64,000 nt of DNA from Verrucomicrobiota bacterium (GTDB lineage Bacteria; Verrucomicrobiota; Verrucomicrobiia; Limisphaerales; JACRJZ01), in NCBI GenBank assembly GCA_016219875.1, contig JACRJZ010000042.1:62001-126000 (forward strand), written 5' to 3'. Position 1 is the first letter of the stretch, and each line of letters begins with the position of its first letter. Under the pieces are notes generated by a model that was not told the origin of the DNA, did no database searches, and saw nothing but the letters and a program-made list of their open reading frames with translations. Below, one piece after another: positions 1 through 9,140 of this stretch. Position numbers and translations under genes: made by a program.

Positions 1-2
1 TG

Positions 3-479
3 TTCGCCGAACGCCCCATGGTGTTGCTGCCCCACAGCCGAGTCGCCGCCAAGAACTGGCCCGGCTTCACTGAACTCACACAACTGTTGCTCCAGTCACC
101 GGAAGGCCCGCCAGTGGTCTGGAGCAGCCAACGACCGTGTTCGGCTCCACCAAGCCTCGCGGCGCACCCGCGCTTCCACAATCTCACCGGGAGGACGACC
201 CTCCGTCAGATGGTGGGCTTGGTCCAAGCCGCGCGGCTCATCGTGGTGAACGACAGCGGCCCAATGCACATCGCCGCGGCCGTCGGCACGCCGTTGGTCG
301 CGTGCTTTGGACCGACGACGCCGGAGCTTTACGGCCCGTACCCGCTTGATCGGCCCACGCATCAGGTGTTGCGCGCGCCCGCAGGGGACCTCGCACGATT
401 GGAGGCTGGCCGGGTCTTGGAGGCCGTGCGGCGGCTCCTCGGTGCGGAAGCGGCGGCCAGCCCTGCGCCTCTCTGTTGA
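3..479 (+). CDS. Glycosyltransferase family 9 (heptosyltransferase-like), C-terminal part
   Basis: Partial gene: the frame is open from the window edge, so the N-terminal Rossmann domain lies outside. The visible part begins with LPHSRVAAKNWP, which matches the start of the second GT-B domain of ADP-heptose:LPS heptosyltransferases (SR..K.WP). It continues with VNDSGPMHIAAAVGTPLVACFGPT, the nucleotide-sugar binding loop of GT9, and ends near YGPYP. Members transfer heptose or a related sugar onto lipopolysaccharide core at the cytoplasmic face of the inner membrane. The gene converges on the DUF1080 gene with only 24 bases between stops. The sugar cannot be told from this fragment. Confidence 0.85.
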   Translation, partial: FAERPMVLLPHSRVAAKNWPGFTELTQLLLQSPEGPPVVWSSQRPCSAPPSLAAHPRFHNLTGRTTLRQMVGLVQAARLIVVNDSGPMHIAAAVGTPLVACFGPTTPELYGPYPLDRPTHQVLRAPAGDLARLEAGRVLEAVRRLLGAEAAASPAPLC

Positions 480-503
480 TGCAGGAACCAGAACGACGCG
501 CGA

Positions 504-1559
504 TCAGCGCGCCGGCGGCAGAAGCTTCTTTCCTTTGCGCGACTCGCCGGCGATCCAGAACGTCACGCCACCGGAAACGCCGTGCGCGTTGGTCTGAAAG
601 ATCAGGTGCGCATCCACGTCGCGGGCGAAGAATTTCACGGGTGACTCCGCGAAGAGCAAATGCTGATGCCCGCGCGGCACACCGATCGTCATCAGCAGGT
701 GAGCGTTCGTGCGGGAGACACCGATCTTCAAGCCGTCCTCGAACTGGTAGTCGCCCACACAGCGGTCAAGCACGGCAGCCGGGTAGGTGAATTCCTTTTG
801 CGCCGCGTCCGTGAGTTCGCGCACCCAGATGTTGCGGTAGCGGACCGGATTGCCGTGGTCCTGCAACGACAGCGGCAGCTTTTCGGCGTGCGGCGAATAG
901 GCGTCGCGGCTCATCCAGCCGGTGGGGCCGGTGAGCGTCACGTTGTTCTGCACCAGCACGCCGTTGTGCAAGACGGTCGCGCGCGCGGGAGAAAGGAGTT
1001 TGCCGCCGGCCTCGAACCGCGGGCGGGTGAAAATGATGTCGTAAGTCTGCCACTGGCCCGGCGGACGGGCCGCGTTCACCAGCGGCGGATATTGGGCATA
1101 GACGGCGCCAGCTTGGCCGTCGGCGTAAGTCTGGTTCTCGAAGCAGTCGAGCACCTGCACCTCATACAAGCCCATGAGGAACACACCGCTGTTGCCCCGG
1201 CCCTGGCTCTCGCCTTGTGGCGGCGTCGGCGCGGCCCATTCGAGGTGGAGTTGGCAATCGCCGAAATTCTGAAGGGTGCGGAGGTAGCCGCTGCCTTTGA
1301 CACATTCCATCACGCCCTGCTTGACGATCCACTTGGGTGCGCTGCCATCCAGGCTGCACCAAGCCGCGAGGTCTTTGCCGTCGAACAACACGGTGGCGTC
1401 GGAAGGCGGACGGCCCGGCTGGTCCAGGGTGCCCGGCGTGCCGGGATCGACTACCGGCGGGCGCGGACGCGACCAGTCATGGATTTTGAAGTTGGGGTCC
1501 GGCTGCGACTGAGCGAAGGCCGCCGCCGCGGAGAGAACGAAGACGAGTGTCGATTTCAT
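504..1559 (-). CDS. Exported DUF1080 (3-keto-disaccharide hydrolase-like) protein with DUF3471-like C-terminus
   Basis: 351 residues. Residues 1-17 form a signal peptide (basic start, hydrophobic stretch, AFAQS cleavage region). The DUF1080 jelly-roll domain covers about 55-250, with the family hallmarks LFDGKDL (58-64), GRGNSGVFL (120-128) and YEVQVLD (132-138). This domain is structurally like family 16 glycosidases, and some members hydrolyse 3-keto-disaccharides. A further domain at about 255-345 (VGDYQFEDG ... VKFFARDVDAHLIFQ) resembles DUF3471, an accessory beta domain often appended to secreted hydrolases. The product should be periplasmic or secreted. The substrate is unknown. It is a single gene, convergent with the GT9 fragment. 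Confidence 0.85.
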   Translation of the reverse strand: MKSTLVFVLSAAAAFAQSQPDPNFKIHDWSRPRPPVVDPGTPGTLDQPGRPPSDATVLFDGKDLAAWCSLDGSAPKWIVKQGVMECVKGSGYLRTLQNFGDCQLHLEWAAPTPPQGESQGRGNSGVFLMGLYEVQVLDCFENQTYADGQAGAVYAQYPPLVNAARPPGQWQTYDIIFTRPRFEAGGKLLSPARATVLHNGVLVQNNVTLTGPTGWMSRDAYSPHAEKLPLSLQDHGNPVRYRNIWVRELTDAAQKEFTYPAAVLDRCVGDYQFEDGLKIGVSRTNAHLLMTIGVPRGHQHLLFAESPVKFFARDVDAHLIFQTNAHGVSGGVTFWIAGESRKGKKLLPPAR

Positions 1560-1656
1560 GGCGTAGTTTCGGTGCTACAAAGAGCTCACAGCGTCGGAGC
1601 ACGGACGTTCGTGTTCGCGAGTCCGTGGCAAGCCGCCTCTTGATCGGAGGCCCCCG

Positions 1657-2097
1657 TCAATCTCCCAGCCTCTTCACCAACTCCAGGTTGCCCACCACAT
1701 TGATCTTGCGGGCTTGGAGGGCTTTGATGGCGGCGTCGGGATTGTCGAAGCGGAAGGCCAGCAGACCCTCCCCGCCTTGCTTGACCGTGAAGGCGTACAT
1801 GTACTCCACGTTCACTTTCGCGGCTTCCACGATTTCCAGGATGTCGGCCAAACCGCCCGGGCTGTCCGGCACTTCCAACGCCACCACCTCGGTGGTCTTG
1901 ACCACGTAGCCGTTTTTTTCCAGCAGTTCTTTCGCCTTGGCCCAGTCGTGGACCATGAGACGCAGAATGCCGAACTGCTGCGTATCGGCCAGAGCGAAGG
2001 TCTGAATGTTGACGCCGGCTTTGGCGAGGAGGCGGCAGGGCGTGCTCAAGGCCCCGGGTTTGTTTTCGAGGAAGACGGAGAGTTGGTTGAGTTTCAT
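1657..2097 (-). CDS. ACT-domain regulatory protein, two tandem ACT domains
   Basis: 146 residues from the ATG at 2097. A longer frame runs upstream, but it only reads the adjacent ligase gene in another phase. Two ACT domains follow each other: MKLNQLSVFLENKPGAL at 1-17 and a second starting near residue 70 (EVPDSPGGLADI). ACT domains bind amino acids or other small ligands and often control a metabolic enzyme. The gene starts 19 bases after the stop of the phenylacetate-CoA ligase gene, and pairs of exactly these two genes are common in bacteria, so it probably senses an aryl or amino-acid-derived ligand for that enzyme. It has no DNA-binding domain. Confidence 0.88.
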   Translation of the reverse strand: MKLNQLSVFLENKPGALSTPCRLLAKAGVNIQTFALADTQQFGILRLMVHDWAKAKELLEKNGYVVKTTEVVALEVPDSPGGLADILEIVEAAKVNVEYMYAFTVKQGGEGLLAFRFDNPDAAIKALQARKINVVGNLELVKRLGD

Positions 2098-2116
2098 GGC
2101 AGTGGCTTTCTCTGGC

Positions 2117-3442
2117 TCAAAGTTTGCGTTTGTCCTGGACGCGTTTGGCCTTGCCCTCGCTGCGTTGCAGCGTGCGCGGCGCGACCAAGCGCACCTCGGC
2201 ATGCAGGCCGGTGACGGTTTCAATCGAGTGTGAAATCTTCTGCTGAAGCTGCTCCATCGCCCCCACGGTGTCGCTGAACGACTCCGACGTGACTTCCACC
2301 TGGACTTCCACCGTGTCCAGACCCTGCGCACGGTCCACGATGATCGCATAGTGCGGCAGTGTTCCTTCAACCTTGAGGAGCGCGGCTTCGATTTGCGACG
2401 GATAGAGGTTCACGCCGCGGATGATGAGCATGTCGTCACTGCGACGCCCAATGCGGCAGATGCGGCGGATGGTGCGACCACAGGGGCATTGGTCCGCGGC
2501 GAGCGACGTGATATCGCGCGTGCGGTAACGGATCATCGGCATGGCGCGCTTGCAGAGCGTCGTCAGGACCAGTTCGCCTTCCTCGCCATCCGGGAGCGGC
2601 TGCTCCGTCTTCGGGTCGATGATCTCCGGGTAGAACATGTCCTCAAAGATGTGGGGCCCGGACTGGCACAGGCATTCCATCGCCACGCCAGGGCCGACGA
2701 TTTCGGACAAGCCGTAAATGTCGTACGCCTTGACGCCACTCTCGGCCTCGATGCGGCGGCGCATGTTCTCCGTCCACGGCTCCGCGCCAAACACGCCCGC
2801 GCGCAGCGGGAGTTTTTTGATATCGACACCCAACTCCCCTGCCCTGTCGATGATGTGCAGGAAGTAGCTCGGCGTGCAGCAGATCACGGTCGCGCCAAAA
2901 TCCTTCAGGATCATGATCTGTCGGTCGGTGTTGCCGCCGGAAATCGGAATCACACTCGCGCCCAGCGCTTCCGCGCCGTAATGCGCGCCCAGCCCGCCGG
3001 TGAACAGGCCGTAGCCGTAGGCGTTCTGAATGATGTCGCCGCTATGCACTCCGCAGGCCGCGAAGCTGCGCAACATGGCCAGCGACCAGTCGTCCACGTC
3101 CTCCTGCGTGTAGGCCACGACGATGGGTTTGCCGGTCGTGCCGCTGGAGGCGTGGAAGCGGACGATCTCTTCCAGCGGACTGGCGAACAGCCCGAAGGGG
3201 TACGTGTCGCGCAAGTCTGTCTTGGTTGTGAAAGGCAGCTTGGCGATGTCGTCAATACTCTTGAGATCGGCGGGCTTGAGGCGGCGCTCCTCGAGGCGGT
3301 TGCGGAACAGCGCCACGCGCTCGTAGGCGCGCGTCACCATTGCCATCAGCCGGGTGAACTGGACCTGCCGCAACTGCGCCGGCGGCAGGAAATCCATCGC
3401 GCTGGCCGCATGAAAAGGACCGGGTTGGTGGTTCTTGCTCAT
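2117..3442 (-). CDS. paaK: Phenylacetate-CoA ligase family (AMP-forming)
   Basis: 441 residues, the usual length of PaaK. It activates phenylacetate or a related aryl acid with ATP to the adenylate and then to the CoA thioester. The AMP-binding P-loop SSGTTGKP lies at 99-106. Further on are [13 protein letters not shown] (adenylate binding), RYRTRDIT, and the C-terminal hinge region [20 protein letters not shown], typical of PaaK. The enzyme is cytoplasmic. The ACT-domain gene follows in the same operon. No paaA-E monooxygenase or other catabolic gene is nearby, so the pair may serve aromatic amino-acid or indolepyruvate-type metabolism rather than a full phenylacetate pathway. The start ATG is followed by SKNHQPGP, without a competing upstream start. 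Confidence 0.92.
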   Translation of the reverse strand: MSKNHQPGPFHAASAMDFLPPAQLRQVQFTRLMAMVTRAYERVALFRNRLEERRLKPADLKSIDDIAKLPFTTKTDLRDTYPFGLFASPLEEIVRFHASSGTTGKPIVVAYTQEDVDDWSLAMLRSFAACGVHSGDIIQNAYGYGLFTGGLGAHYGAEALGASVIPISGGNTDRQIMILKDFGATVICCTPSYFLHIIDRAGELGVDIKKLPLRAGVFGAEPWTENMRRRIEAESGVKAYDIYGLSEIVGPGVAMECLCQSGPHIFEDMFYPEIIDPKTEQPLPDGEEGELVLTTLCKRAMPMIRYRTRDITSLAADQCPCGRTIRRICRIGRRSDDMLIIRGVNLYPSQIEAALLKVEGTLPHYAIIVDRAQGLDTVEVQVEVTSESFSDTVGAMEQLQQKISHSIETVTGLHAEVRLVAPRTLQRSEGKAKRVQDKRKL

Positions 3443-3540
3443 AGTTGCTCTTGCTGTAACGGCGGGAAACTAGGCAAGTCGGTTCCCCCGCTGCAAGCTT
3501 GAAACCGTGGGGGAATCCGACTCTCGCGGCCACCGGAACA

Positions 3541-3984
3541 TCATCCTTCCCGCATCCTGGCCAGGGCCGCCACGGTGGGATAGCGTCCGGTGTCCGCCAG
3601 CAGCTTTCGCAGCGCGACGCGTTCAGGATGGTTGAAATCGAGCACCCGGACGGTCACTTCACCGATGGCCGTCAATGGCTCAATCCGTCCCTGCCAGAAA
3701 GAGAAGTGCTGTGCCCATTGATCGGTGCGCGGATTGTAGAAGCGGACAAACGCGCCCGTTTCCGGGTTGAGCGAGCCGAGATCGGTTCCCTTGTGCCGAT
3801 TGCAGTGAAAACAAGCATAGGCCAAGTTGTCCGGCACCGTCAGACCACCATGCTTGAGGCTGACGATGTGGTCCACTTCGCAACCGTGATAGACGTTCTC
3901 CTTGTGGACCAGACAGTATTCGCAGAGATGGTCGGCCCGTTCCGACACCCGCCATCGAAGCGACTCGGGAATCTCATTGCCCAT
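3541..3984 (-). CDS. HNH endonuclease domain protein
   Basis: 147 residues. The HNH nuclease fold is visible at 20-75: CEYC (first zinc knuckle pair), CEVDHIVSLKHGG (with the catalytic DH), then a second pair in CFHCNRHKG, which carries the terminal N and H. A hydrophobic, conserved tail follows (LNPETGAFVRFYNPRTDQWAQHF). Stand-alone proteins of this architecture are frequent in Verrucomicrobia and Cyanobacteria and their biological role is unknown. The ATG overlaps the end of the upstream small ORF by 11 bases, implying translational coupling. No methylase or specificity subunit is nearby, so a classical restriction system is unlikely. Confidence 0.9.
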   Translation of the reverse strand: MGNEIPESLRWRVSERADHLCEYCLVHKENVYHGCEVDHIVSLKHGGLTVPDNLAYACFHCNRHKGTDLGSLNPETGAFVRFYNPRTDQWAQHFSFWQGRIEPLTAIGEVTVRVLDFNHPERVALRKLLADTGRYPTVAALARMREG

Positions 3985-4207
3985 GAGCCAGAAGTTGGTG
4001 GGCGCGCGCCTTGGCCAAGTTCATCAGCAACTCCAGATCTTCGTAGTGGTCCAACTCGCGGCGCTCCGACTCCGTCAGCCCAGTGGTCTTCTCCCGCCGC
4101 AGCAACTCCCCCACCTGTCGGCGGGCTTCGGCGGAAGGCTTGAACTCCGCCACCTCGCGCGGACTGCGCGTGGCGATGAATTCGGCCACTTCTTCGTAAG
4201 CTCTCAT
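3974..4207 (-). CDS. Small conserved-looking protein coupled to HNH nuclease
   Basis: 77 residues from the ATG at 4207 (MRAYEEVAEFIA). A longer upstream frame exists, but its N-terminus is low-quality arginine/tryptophan-rich sequence, so the internal ATG is preferred. The protein is charged and predicted helical (SAEARRQVGELLRREKTTGLTESERRELDHYEDLELLMNLAKARA). It has no membrane segment and no zinc motif. It overlaps the HNH gene by 11 bases. Small helical partners of this kind upstream of HNH proteins could be an antitoxin or specificity partner. That is inference, as the family is not recognised by name. Confidence 0.7.
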   Translation of the reverse strand: MRAYEEVAEFIATRSPREVAEFKPSAEARRQVGELLRREKTTGLTESERRELDHYEDLELLMNLAKARAHQLLAHGQ

Positions 4208-4451
4208 GGGCGCAGTGTCCCACGTTGGCCCGCGACTGGCAAGAAACCAAAAGGCTTGTCTTGAAATCGAAGCCGCTCGCGGGCAGTGCAGCGACAACGA
4301 TGACCTGACTGTCACAGCAACAGGAGGTTTCCCCGTGCCGCATCGGTGTCGAAAGCGAAGGCGTTCGAAGCGCCATCGGAAAGGACGCGGGCCGAGGCAG
4401 ATGAAGCAGCCGTGTTTCGCGAGGTCGGAGCAGGTTCGTTTCGACCCGACC

Positions 4452-5513
4452 TCACCGTGTCTGCATCGGCCCGATGTAGTCCATCGCCACCACGACATGG
4501 TCGAACCAGACCTTCATCCGGTGCCCCGCCGGCTTCTGCGTGTAGATGTAGAGCCAGACACAGTTCACGTTCAGTTCCTTGACCGTCCGCCAACGGAAAC
4601 CCTCGAACGGCGCGCCGCCTTCGGGCACGGCGAGGCGATCCGGACCGCCCTTCTCCGGGTTCCAGCGGATGCCGTTCCCGCCTTTGCCGGGCGTGAACTT
4701 GTCGTAGGTCCAAAGGCCCTTCGGAAATCCCTGGCCGAGGTGGCTGATGAGTTGGCCGTCGATCCAGAGCGCCTGCTCGCCGTTCGTGGCACCCACGTCG
4801 TTCATCTGGATCATCTGCTCGACGCAAATCCAGCGGCCTTTGGCGACCTTGAGATTGAGGTCGCGGACGAAGCTGTTGCCCCAGGTTTGGCCACGGGGCG
4901 GGCTGCCGCGCATGTCGCACCAATAAGTGTAGTAGTCCCATGTCCAGCTCGACCCGAACGGCTCAATGCCGACCCAGAAAGACTTCGCGCCGTCGGTCGG
5001 TTGGCCGGCTTTCACCGAGGGCCAGCGCGTGGCCGGGTTGTTGCCGCCGAGGCAAGGGCCGAAGTGGTGAATCTCGCCGCAGTCAGGATCGAACTTCACG
5101 TAGTAGCGGGCGAAGAGGCGGTCGTAGCCCCAGCCGCCGTCTTGGTTCTTGAGGCGACGATAGAGTTGCGCACCGGGACCACTCTCGCGCTCCATGATGA
5201 GTGAGTGTTTGCCCGCGCTGCCGGGCGGCACGTCGTCGGAGAAGGTCTGGCCCGGCTTGTCGCCAACGGTTTCCCAGCGTTGCCAGAGCGCGTCGAGCGA
5301 AGGCGCCTCAAAGTCCTCGACGAAGACAACGCGCGAATCGCGCTCGATGCCGGCGTCGCCGGGGTAGCGCGCGGCGAGGCCGTCTTTGGGAAAAGGTTTT
5401 GGCGAGGCAGGCGTGGCCGCCGCCGGCTGCGCGAAAGCGGAAGTCGAGAAGCTGATCAACGCCGCCAACATCAGGGCGAAGGCGCAGCGCCGGTGGAACA
5501 GAGGAATCTTCAT
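4452..5513 (-). CDS. Exported polysaccharide-lyase-like (concanavalin/jelly-roll type) protein
   Basis: 353 residues from the ATG at 5513, the only start followed by a signal peptide (MKIPLFHRRCAFALMLAALI to AFAQ). The mature part has the look of a beta-sandwich carbohydrate-active protein: FVEDFEAPSLDALWQRWE at the start, GGWGYDRLFARYYVKFDPD, IHHFGPCLGGNNPATRW, WICVEQMIQMND and a final strand FDHVVVAMDYIG. Similar layouts occur in polysaccharide lyase 14 and Cip1-like proteins, but no catalytic residues can be assigned with confidence. The start codon overlaps the stop of the beta-helix gene by four bases (ATGA), so the two are translationally coupled and probably act on the same polymer. 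Confidence 0.7.
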   Translation of the reverse strand: MKIPLFHRRCAFALMLAALISFSTSAFAQPAAATPASPKPFPKDGLAARYPGDAGIERDSRVVFVEDFEAPSLDALWQRWETVGDKPGQTFSDDVPPGSAGKHSLIMERESGPGAQLYRRLKNQDGGWGYDRLFARYYVKFDPDCGEIHHFGPCLGGNNPATRWPSVKAGQPTDGAKSFWVGIEPFGSSWTWDYYTYWCDMRGSPPRGQTWGNSFVRDLNLKVAKGRWICVEQMIQMNDVGATNGEQALWIDGQLISHLGQGFPKGLWTYDKFTPGKGGNGIRWNPEKGGPDRLAVPEGGAPFEGFRWRTVKELNVNCVWLYIYTQKPAGHRMKVWFDHVVVAMDYIGPMQTR

Positions 5514-6784
5514 GGTATGGGCAGGGCTTTGTAGAATCGGGCGGGCGGGAGCGGAGAGAGCGAGTCGGTGTAGGTGGACTGGCCGGAAGAGTTCGTCAAC
5601 CAAGCCAGCCAGGACCAAGTCGTGAGATTGGAACTGGCGTGGAGAGCATAAACGCGATTGGTTTCGCCGGTGAGGCTCAAGGGCAGTCCGTCGGGGCCGG
5701 GCGGAGCCAGCGCGGCCAACCGCACCGGCACCTGCCACTCGAAAGCGCCCATGTCCACCGTGCCGTTGACGATGCGGGGATTGCCGTCCTGGTCGGTGGT
5801 GTTCGTGACGTAGGCGTTGTTGCCGGCGTTGATGCAGGGGGAGTTGATCTGAAGACGCAGATTGCTCCAACCATTGGTGTCCACAAACGATGGCGCATTG
5901 GTCACATTGCTCGTACCCACGGGCCGCGGCATTGTGCAGCAATACTCGAGAATGCAGAAAACGTGATTGAAGGTCGGCCCATGATAGTTCGAACTCTCAT
6001 TGTAATAGAGGATGGAGTTGGTCAGCTTGCTAGAGTTAGCGCCTCCACCAGCGTCGAAACCATAATTCGCCGCTAGTGTGCAGTTATTCAGTGCTCCGCC
6101 TAAAGTCCCGCCGCCCTCCCCCGCCGAATTGCCAATGAGTATGCAGTCGTCTAGCGAGGCCCCAAATGCCCCACCTCCTGCGTAAGCGTTGTTGCCGACG
6201 AGCGTGCAATGTTTCAACGTGCCAAGGTAAACCGCTCCGCCGTACCCGGTGGCCGAATTGCCAGCCAGCAAACAGTCCGTCAGAAACGCGCCTCCAGATT
6301 CGCAAAAGACGCCTCCTCCACAATAATTGCGGACATCGTCCCACGGACCGTCGTGCGTTGCTCCATTGGCAAGAGTGAACCCGATTATTGTCGCGGCGTT
6401 GGTCAAATACGCGCAGCGAATCGCGCCATCGCCGTTGGTAGTGCCCGGCATCTGGTATCCCAAGATCTGGGTCACGGCAGGCCCATTGACACTCCGTACT
6501 GTCACCGCCTTGGTCACCGCCACGCGGTTGGTCATCGTCCCAAAGACCGCGCGACCACCGGTACCATAAACCCCGTTGGTCACGAGGACGGTGTCGCCGG
6601 CTTGCGCGGCATCGACGGCGTCCTGGATGACTTGGGCGGCGCCGGCCCAGTTGGTGAACGGCGAAACCGGCGTGGTATTGTTCACGTTCACATACAGCGT
6701 GGCCGCAGGGGCGCCAGCTTCCAAGAACAGCACCAGCGCGAGGGCCGTGATCGGCCGGCGGGCGGAACGTAATGTGGCTTTCAT
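5510..6784 (-). CDS. Exported right-handed beta-helix protein, choice-of-anchor Q type
   Basis: 424 residues from the ATG at 6784; an upstream ATG at 6847 adds 21 residues that spoil the signal peptide. Residues 1-28 are a signal peptide (ending GAPAA). The body is a parallel beta-helix with repeated short strands rich in N, G and C (NCTLVGNNAY-like turns, GGGAFG, GNSAGEGGG). It ends in the DQDGNPRIVNGTVDMGAFEW signature of the choice-of-anchor Q domain, then a short C-terminal domain ending FYKALP. Such proteins are extracellular polysaccharide lyases or adhesins. The stop overlaps the ATG of the next gene. It lies 59 bases after the spermidine-synthase-like gene and may be the end of that long operon or a separate unit. 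Confidence 0.85.
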   Translation of the reverse strand: MKATLRSARRPITALALVLFLEAGAPAATLYVNVNNTTPVSPFTNWAGAAQVIQDAVDAAQAGDTVLVTNGVYGTGGRAVFGTMTNRVAVTKAVTVRSVNGPAVTQILGYQMPGTTNGDGAIRCAYLTNAATIIGFTLANGATHDGPWDDVRNYCGGGVFCESGGAFLTDCLLAGNSATGYGGAVYLGTLKHCTLVGNNAYAGGGAFGASLDDCILIGNSAGEGGGTLGGALNNCTLAANYGFDAGGGANSSKLTNSILYYNESSNYHGPTFNHVFCILEYCCTMPRPVGTSNVTNAPSFVDTNGWSNLRLQINSPCINAGNNAYVTNTTDQDGNPRIVNGTVDMGAFEWQVPVRLAALAPPGPDGLPLSLTGETNRVYALHASSNLTTWSWLAWLTNSSGQSTYTDSLSPLPPARFYKALPIP

Positions 6785-6843
6785 AATTGGCGTCGCCATT
6801 GAACACAACACATCGGCCGGGTTCAAAAGAAAAATCCAGCGCC

Positions 6844-9135
6844 TCATTGCAGCAACGGAAACAGGCTCGCGTAGTCATCCGTCCAGAGGGGAATCGTCTT
6901 GGTCTTGGCCCCTGGCTCGCTGCGGGCCTCGCGGAGGGCGGGTTGCCGGAGGAACTCTTCGTTCCGGGTCAACAGCACCCAGGTGGAGGCGTAATGCCAC
7001 CACTCCGTTTCTTCCTCCGACAGGTCGTCGCTTTCGGAAATGGAAGCAAGCTGGAGCTGAAAGTGGCTCGCGAGACGGTCCACGACGGGAGCGAGATTCA
7101 GATACTGATTCGAAATGTGGACCGCAAGGACGCCGTCGGGCTTCAGATGGCGGAGGTAGATTTCCACGGCTTCGCGCGTCAACAGATGCACCGGAATGGC
7201 GTCGCTGCTGAAGGCGTCCAAGGCCAGCACATCGAACTGCTGCGGCGGCTCGCGCTCCAGCGAAAGCCGGGCATCGCCCAGGACCACCTCCACGCGCGCC
7301 GGGCATTGCTTCAGATAGGTGAAGCGCTCCTGCGCGAGGCGCTGGACTTCGGGATTGATTTCATAGAAGCGCAGCCGGTCGCCCTTCTTGCCGTAGGCCG
7401 CCAGCGTGCCCGTGCCCAGCCCTACCACGCCGATCACGCGGTCCTGCTGGCGCGAGGCGTGGCGCAAGGCCAGGCCGATCCCGCTGTTCTCGCCGTAGTA
7501 GGTCGTAGGCCAGCGCGCGGAGGCCGGCTCGACAAACTGCAGGCCGTGGGTGATGCGCCCGTGTTGCAGCACGAGGTAGTGCTTGTCAGGATCGGCGCGC
7601 TCGTATTCCCGCACGGAGAGCACTCCGTAAAAATTCCGCGCCAGGCTCAACGCGCCTTGACGGGCACGCCAGGACTGGGTCCAGAGCGTCGCCCCGATCC
7701 ACCAGAGCGCCGCCCCCAGCAACGCGCAGGTGATCAGGTGCCAGCGGCGCGGGCGGGCGGAGTGCCGCTTGAGAAAAGCTCTGACGACCAGCCCCGCGAC
7801 GCCGAGCCAAATCACCCAATGCAGTTGCTCGACGTAGCGCCAACTCGGATTCGCCGGGAAGCTCCAATGAAGTCTCTCCTGGTGGGCTTTCAGCCAGCCG
7901 GTGAACCAGACCCAGGTTCGATCCAAAGCCACGCCAGCCAGCAGCGAACAAAGCAGCCCGAAGACGCGCCAGCCCGATGGCGCCAGCCCGCCTTTGTCGA
8001 GGGCGCAGACGATCAGGAAGAGGAGCAGGCACGCGCCGAGGCTCCAGGGCAGTTCGGCATAGGTGTCGAAGATCAGCGGAGCCATCACGGCCACGAACCC
8101 TCCGCCCAGCGCGCCCCCGACGGCGATCATCAGGTAGAAGCTGGTGAGGAACCGCGGATGAGGCTTGAGCCGGTACAGTTCGCCGTGGCAAACCATGCAG
8201 CCCACGAACAGGACCGCGGAGTAGATGACAACCTGATTGACGAGCGGCACGTCATCCGTCCGGGCCAGGGTCCAGCACGACGCGGCCACGGCGGGCACCA
8301 GCAAAACGCCGAACGCCACGCGCGAGTACCACCGCGGGCTGTCGAAGCAGACGATGAACGTGAGCAGGTACAAGCCGAGCGGCAGCACCCAGAGAAAAGG
8401 AATCACCGCCACGTCTTGACACAGCTTGTTCGTGGTCGCGAGGAGCAGCACGGACGCGCAGGCCGGCAGCGCCAGCCAGAGCAGGCGGCGTCCGATGGCG
8501 GGACGGATAACTGCCTCTGCAGGGGCGGAGTCCGGTCCAGCCGATGCCACGGGGTTTCGTCTCCAAAACCACACGGCACAGAAGCCGCACAACAGCACGA
8601 AAGCCAACATGCCCCACGACCAACATGCGGCCTGGGTCTTGCGGGAGAATTGGTGCTCAAACCAAAAAGGGTAACTCACCAGCGCCAGCAACGAGCCGAG
8701 GTTCGACACCGCGTAGAGCCGGAACGGCGAGCGGCCCGGATGCGTCCGGCGAAACCACTCCTGCATCAACGGGCCTGTGGCCGAGAGGACGAAGTAGGGC
8801 CAGCCAATCGACGCCGCCAGCAGCGCCAGAATGCGCAGGGCGGGATGGCTGCTGTCCTGCGGCTTCCAGGCGTCCGACGGCGTGATCGGCAGCAGCGCGA
8901 CAGCACCGGCCAACAACGCCAGATGCAGCACGGCCTGCCGGCGTGGCGACAAACGGCTGGTGCTGACGTGGGCGTAGGCGTAGCCGCCCAGCAGCAGGAC
9001 TTGGAAGAACAACATGCAGATCGTCCAGACCGCCGGCGTGCCGCCGAACCAAGGCAGAATGTATTTGCCGATAAGCGGCTGCACCGCAAAGAGCAGGAAC
9101 GCGCCGGCAAAAACCGTCGAAGCGAACTTCAACAT
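6844..9135 (-). CDS. Membrane-fused spermidine synthase-like protein (MFS/SpeE fusion)
   Basis: 763 residues. Residues 1-450 hold roughly a dozen hydrophobic helices, beginning FAGAFLLFAVQPLIGKYILP, a very typical start for this family. The C-terminal cytoplasmic domain (about 480-763) is a Rossmann methyltransferase-like fold of the polyamine synthase type: VGLGTGTLAAYG (nucleotide loop), FYEINPEV, LGDARLSL and DAFSSDAIPVHLLT. Polyamine synthases use the same aspartates for decarboxylated SAM and amine, but the real reaction of the membrane-fused form is unknown. It starts 5 bases after the DUF3365 gene, at the downstream end of the redox/sensor operon. Confidence 0.88.
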   Translation of the reverse strand: MLKFASTVFAGAFLLFAVQPLIGKYILPWFGGTPAVWTICMLFFQVLLLGGYAYAHVSTSRLSPRRQAVLHLALLAGAVALLPITPSDAWKPQDSSHPALRILALLAASIGWPYFVLSATGPLMQEWFRRTHPGRSPFRLYAVSNLGSLLALVSYPFWFEHQFSRKTQAACWSWGMLAFVLLCGFCAVWFWRRNPVASAGPDSAPAEAVIRPAIGRRLLWLALPACASVLLLATTNKLCQDVAVIPFLWVLPLGLYLLTFIVCFDSPRWYSRVAFGVLLVPAVAASCWTLARTDDVPLVNQVVIYSAVLFVGCMVCHGELYRLKPHPRFLTSFYLMIAVGGALGGGFVAVMAPLIFDTYAELPWSLGACLLLFLIVCALDKGGLAPSGWRVFGLLCSLLAGVALDRTWVWFTGWLKAHQERLHWSFPANPSWRYVEQLHWVIWLGVAGLVVRAFLKRHSARPRRWHLITCALLGAALWWIGATLWTQSWRARQGALSLARNFYGVLSVREYERADPDKHYLVLQHGRITHGLQFVEPASARWPTTYYGENSGIGLALRHASRQQDRVIGVVGLGTGTLAAYGKKGDRLRFYEINPEVQRLAQERFTYLKQCPARVEVVLGDARLSLEREPPQQFDVLALDAFSSDAIPVHLLTREAVEIYLRHLKPDGVLAVHISNQYLNLAPVVDRLASHFQLQLASISESDDLSEEETEWWHYASTWVLLTRNEEFLRQPALREARSEPGAKTKTIPLWTDDYASLFPLLQ

Positions 9136-9140
9136 CCGGG

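Noticed and set aside
3541..4207. Homing endonuclease in an intron
   Set aside because: The HNH protein has its own coupled upstream gene, and neighbouring genes are not interrupted.
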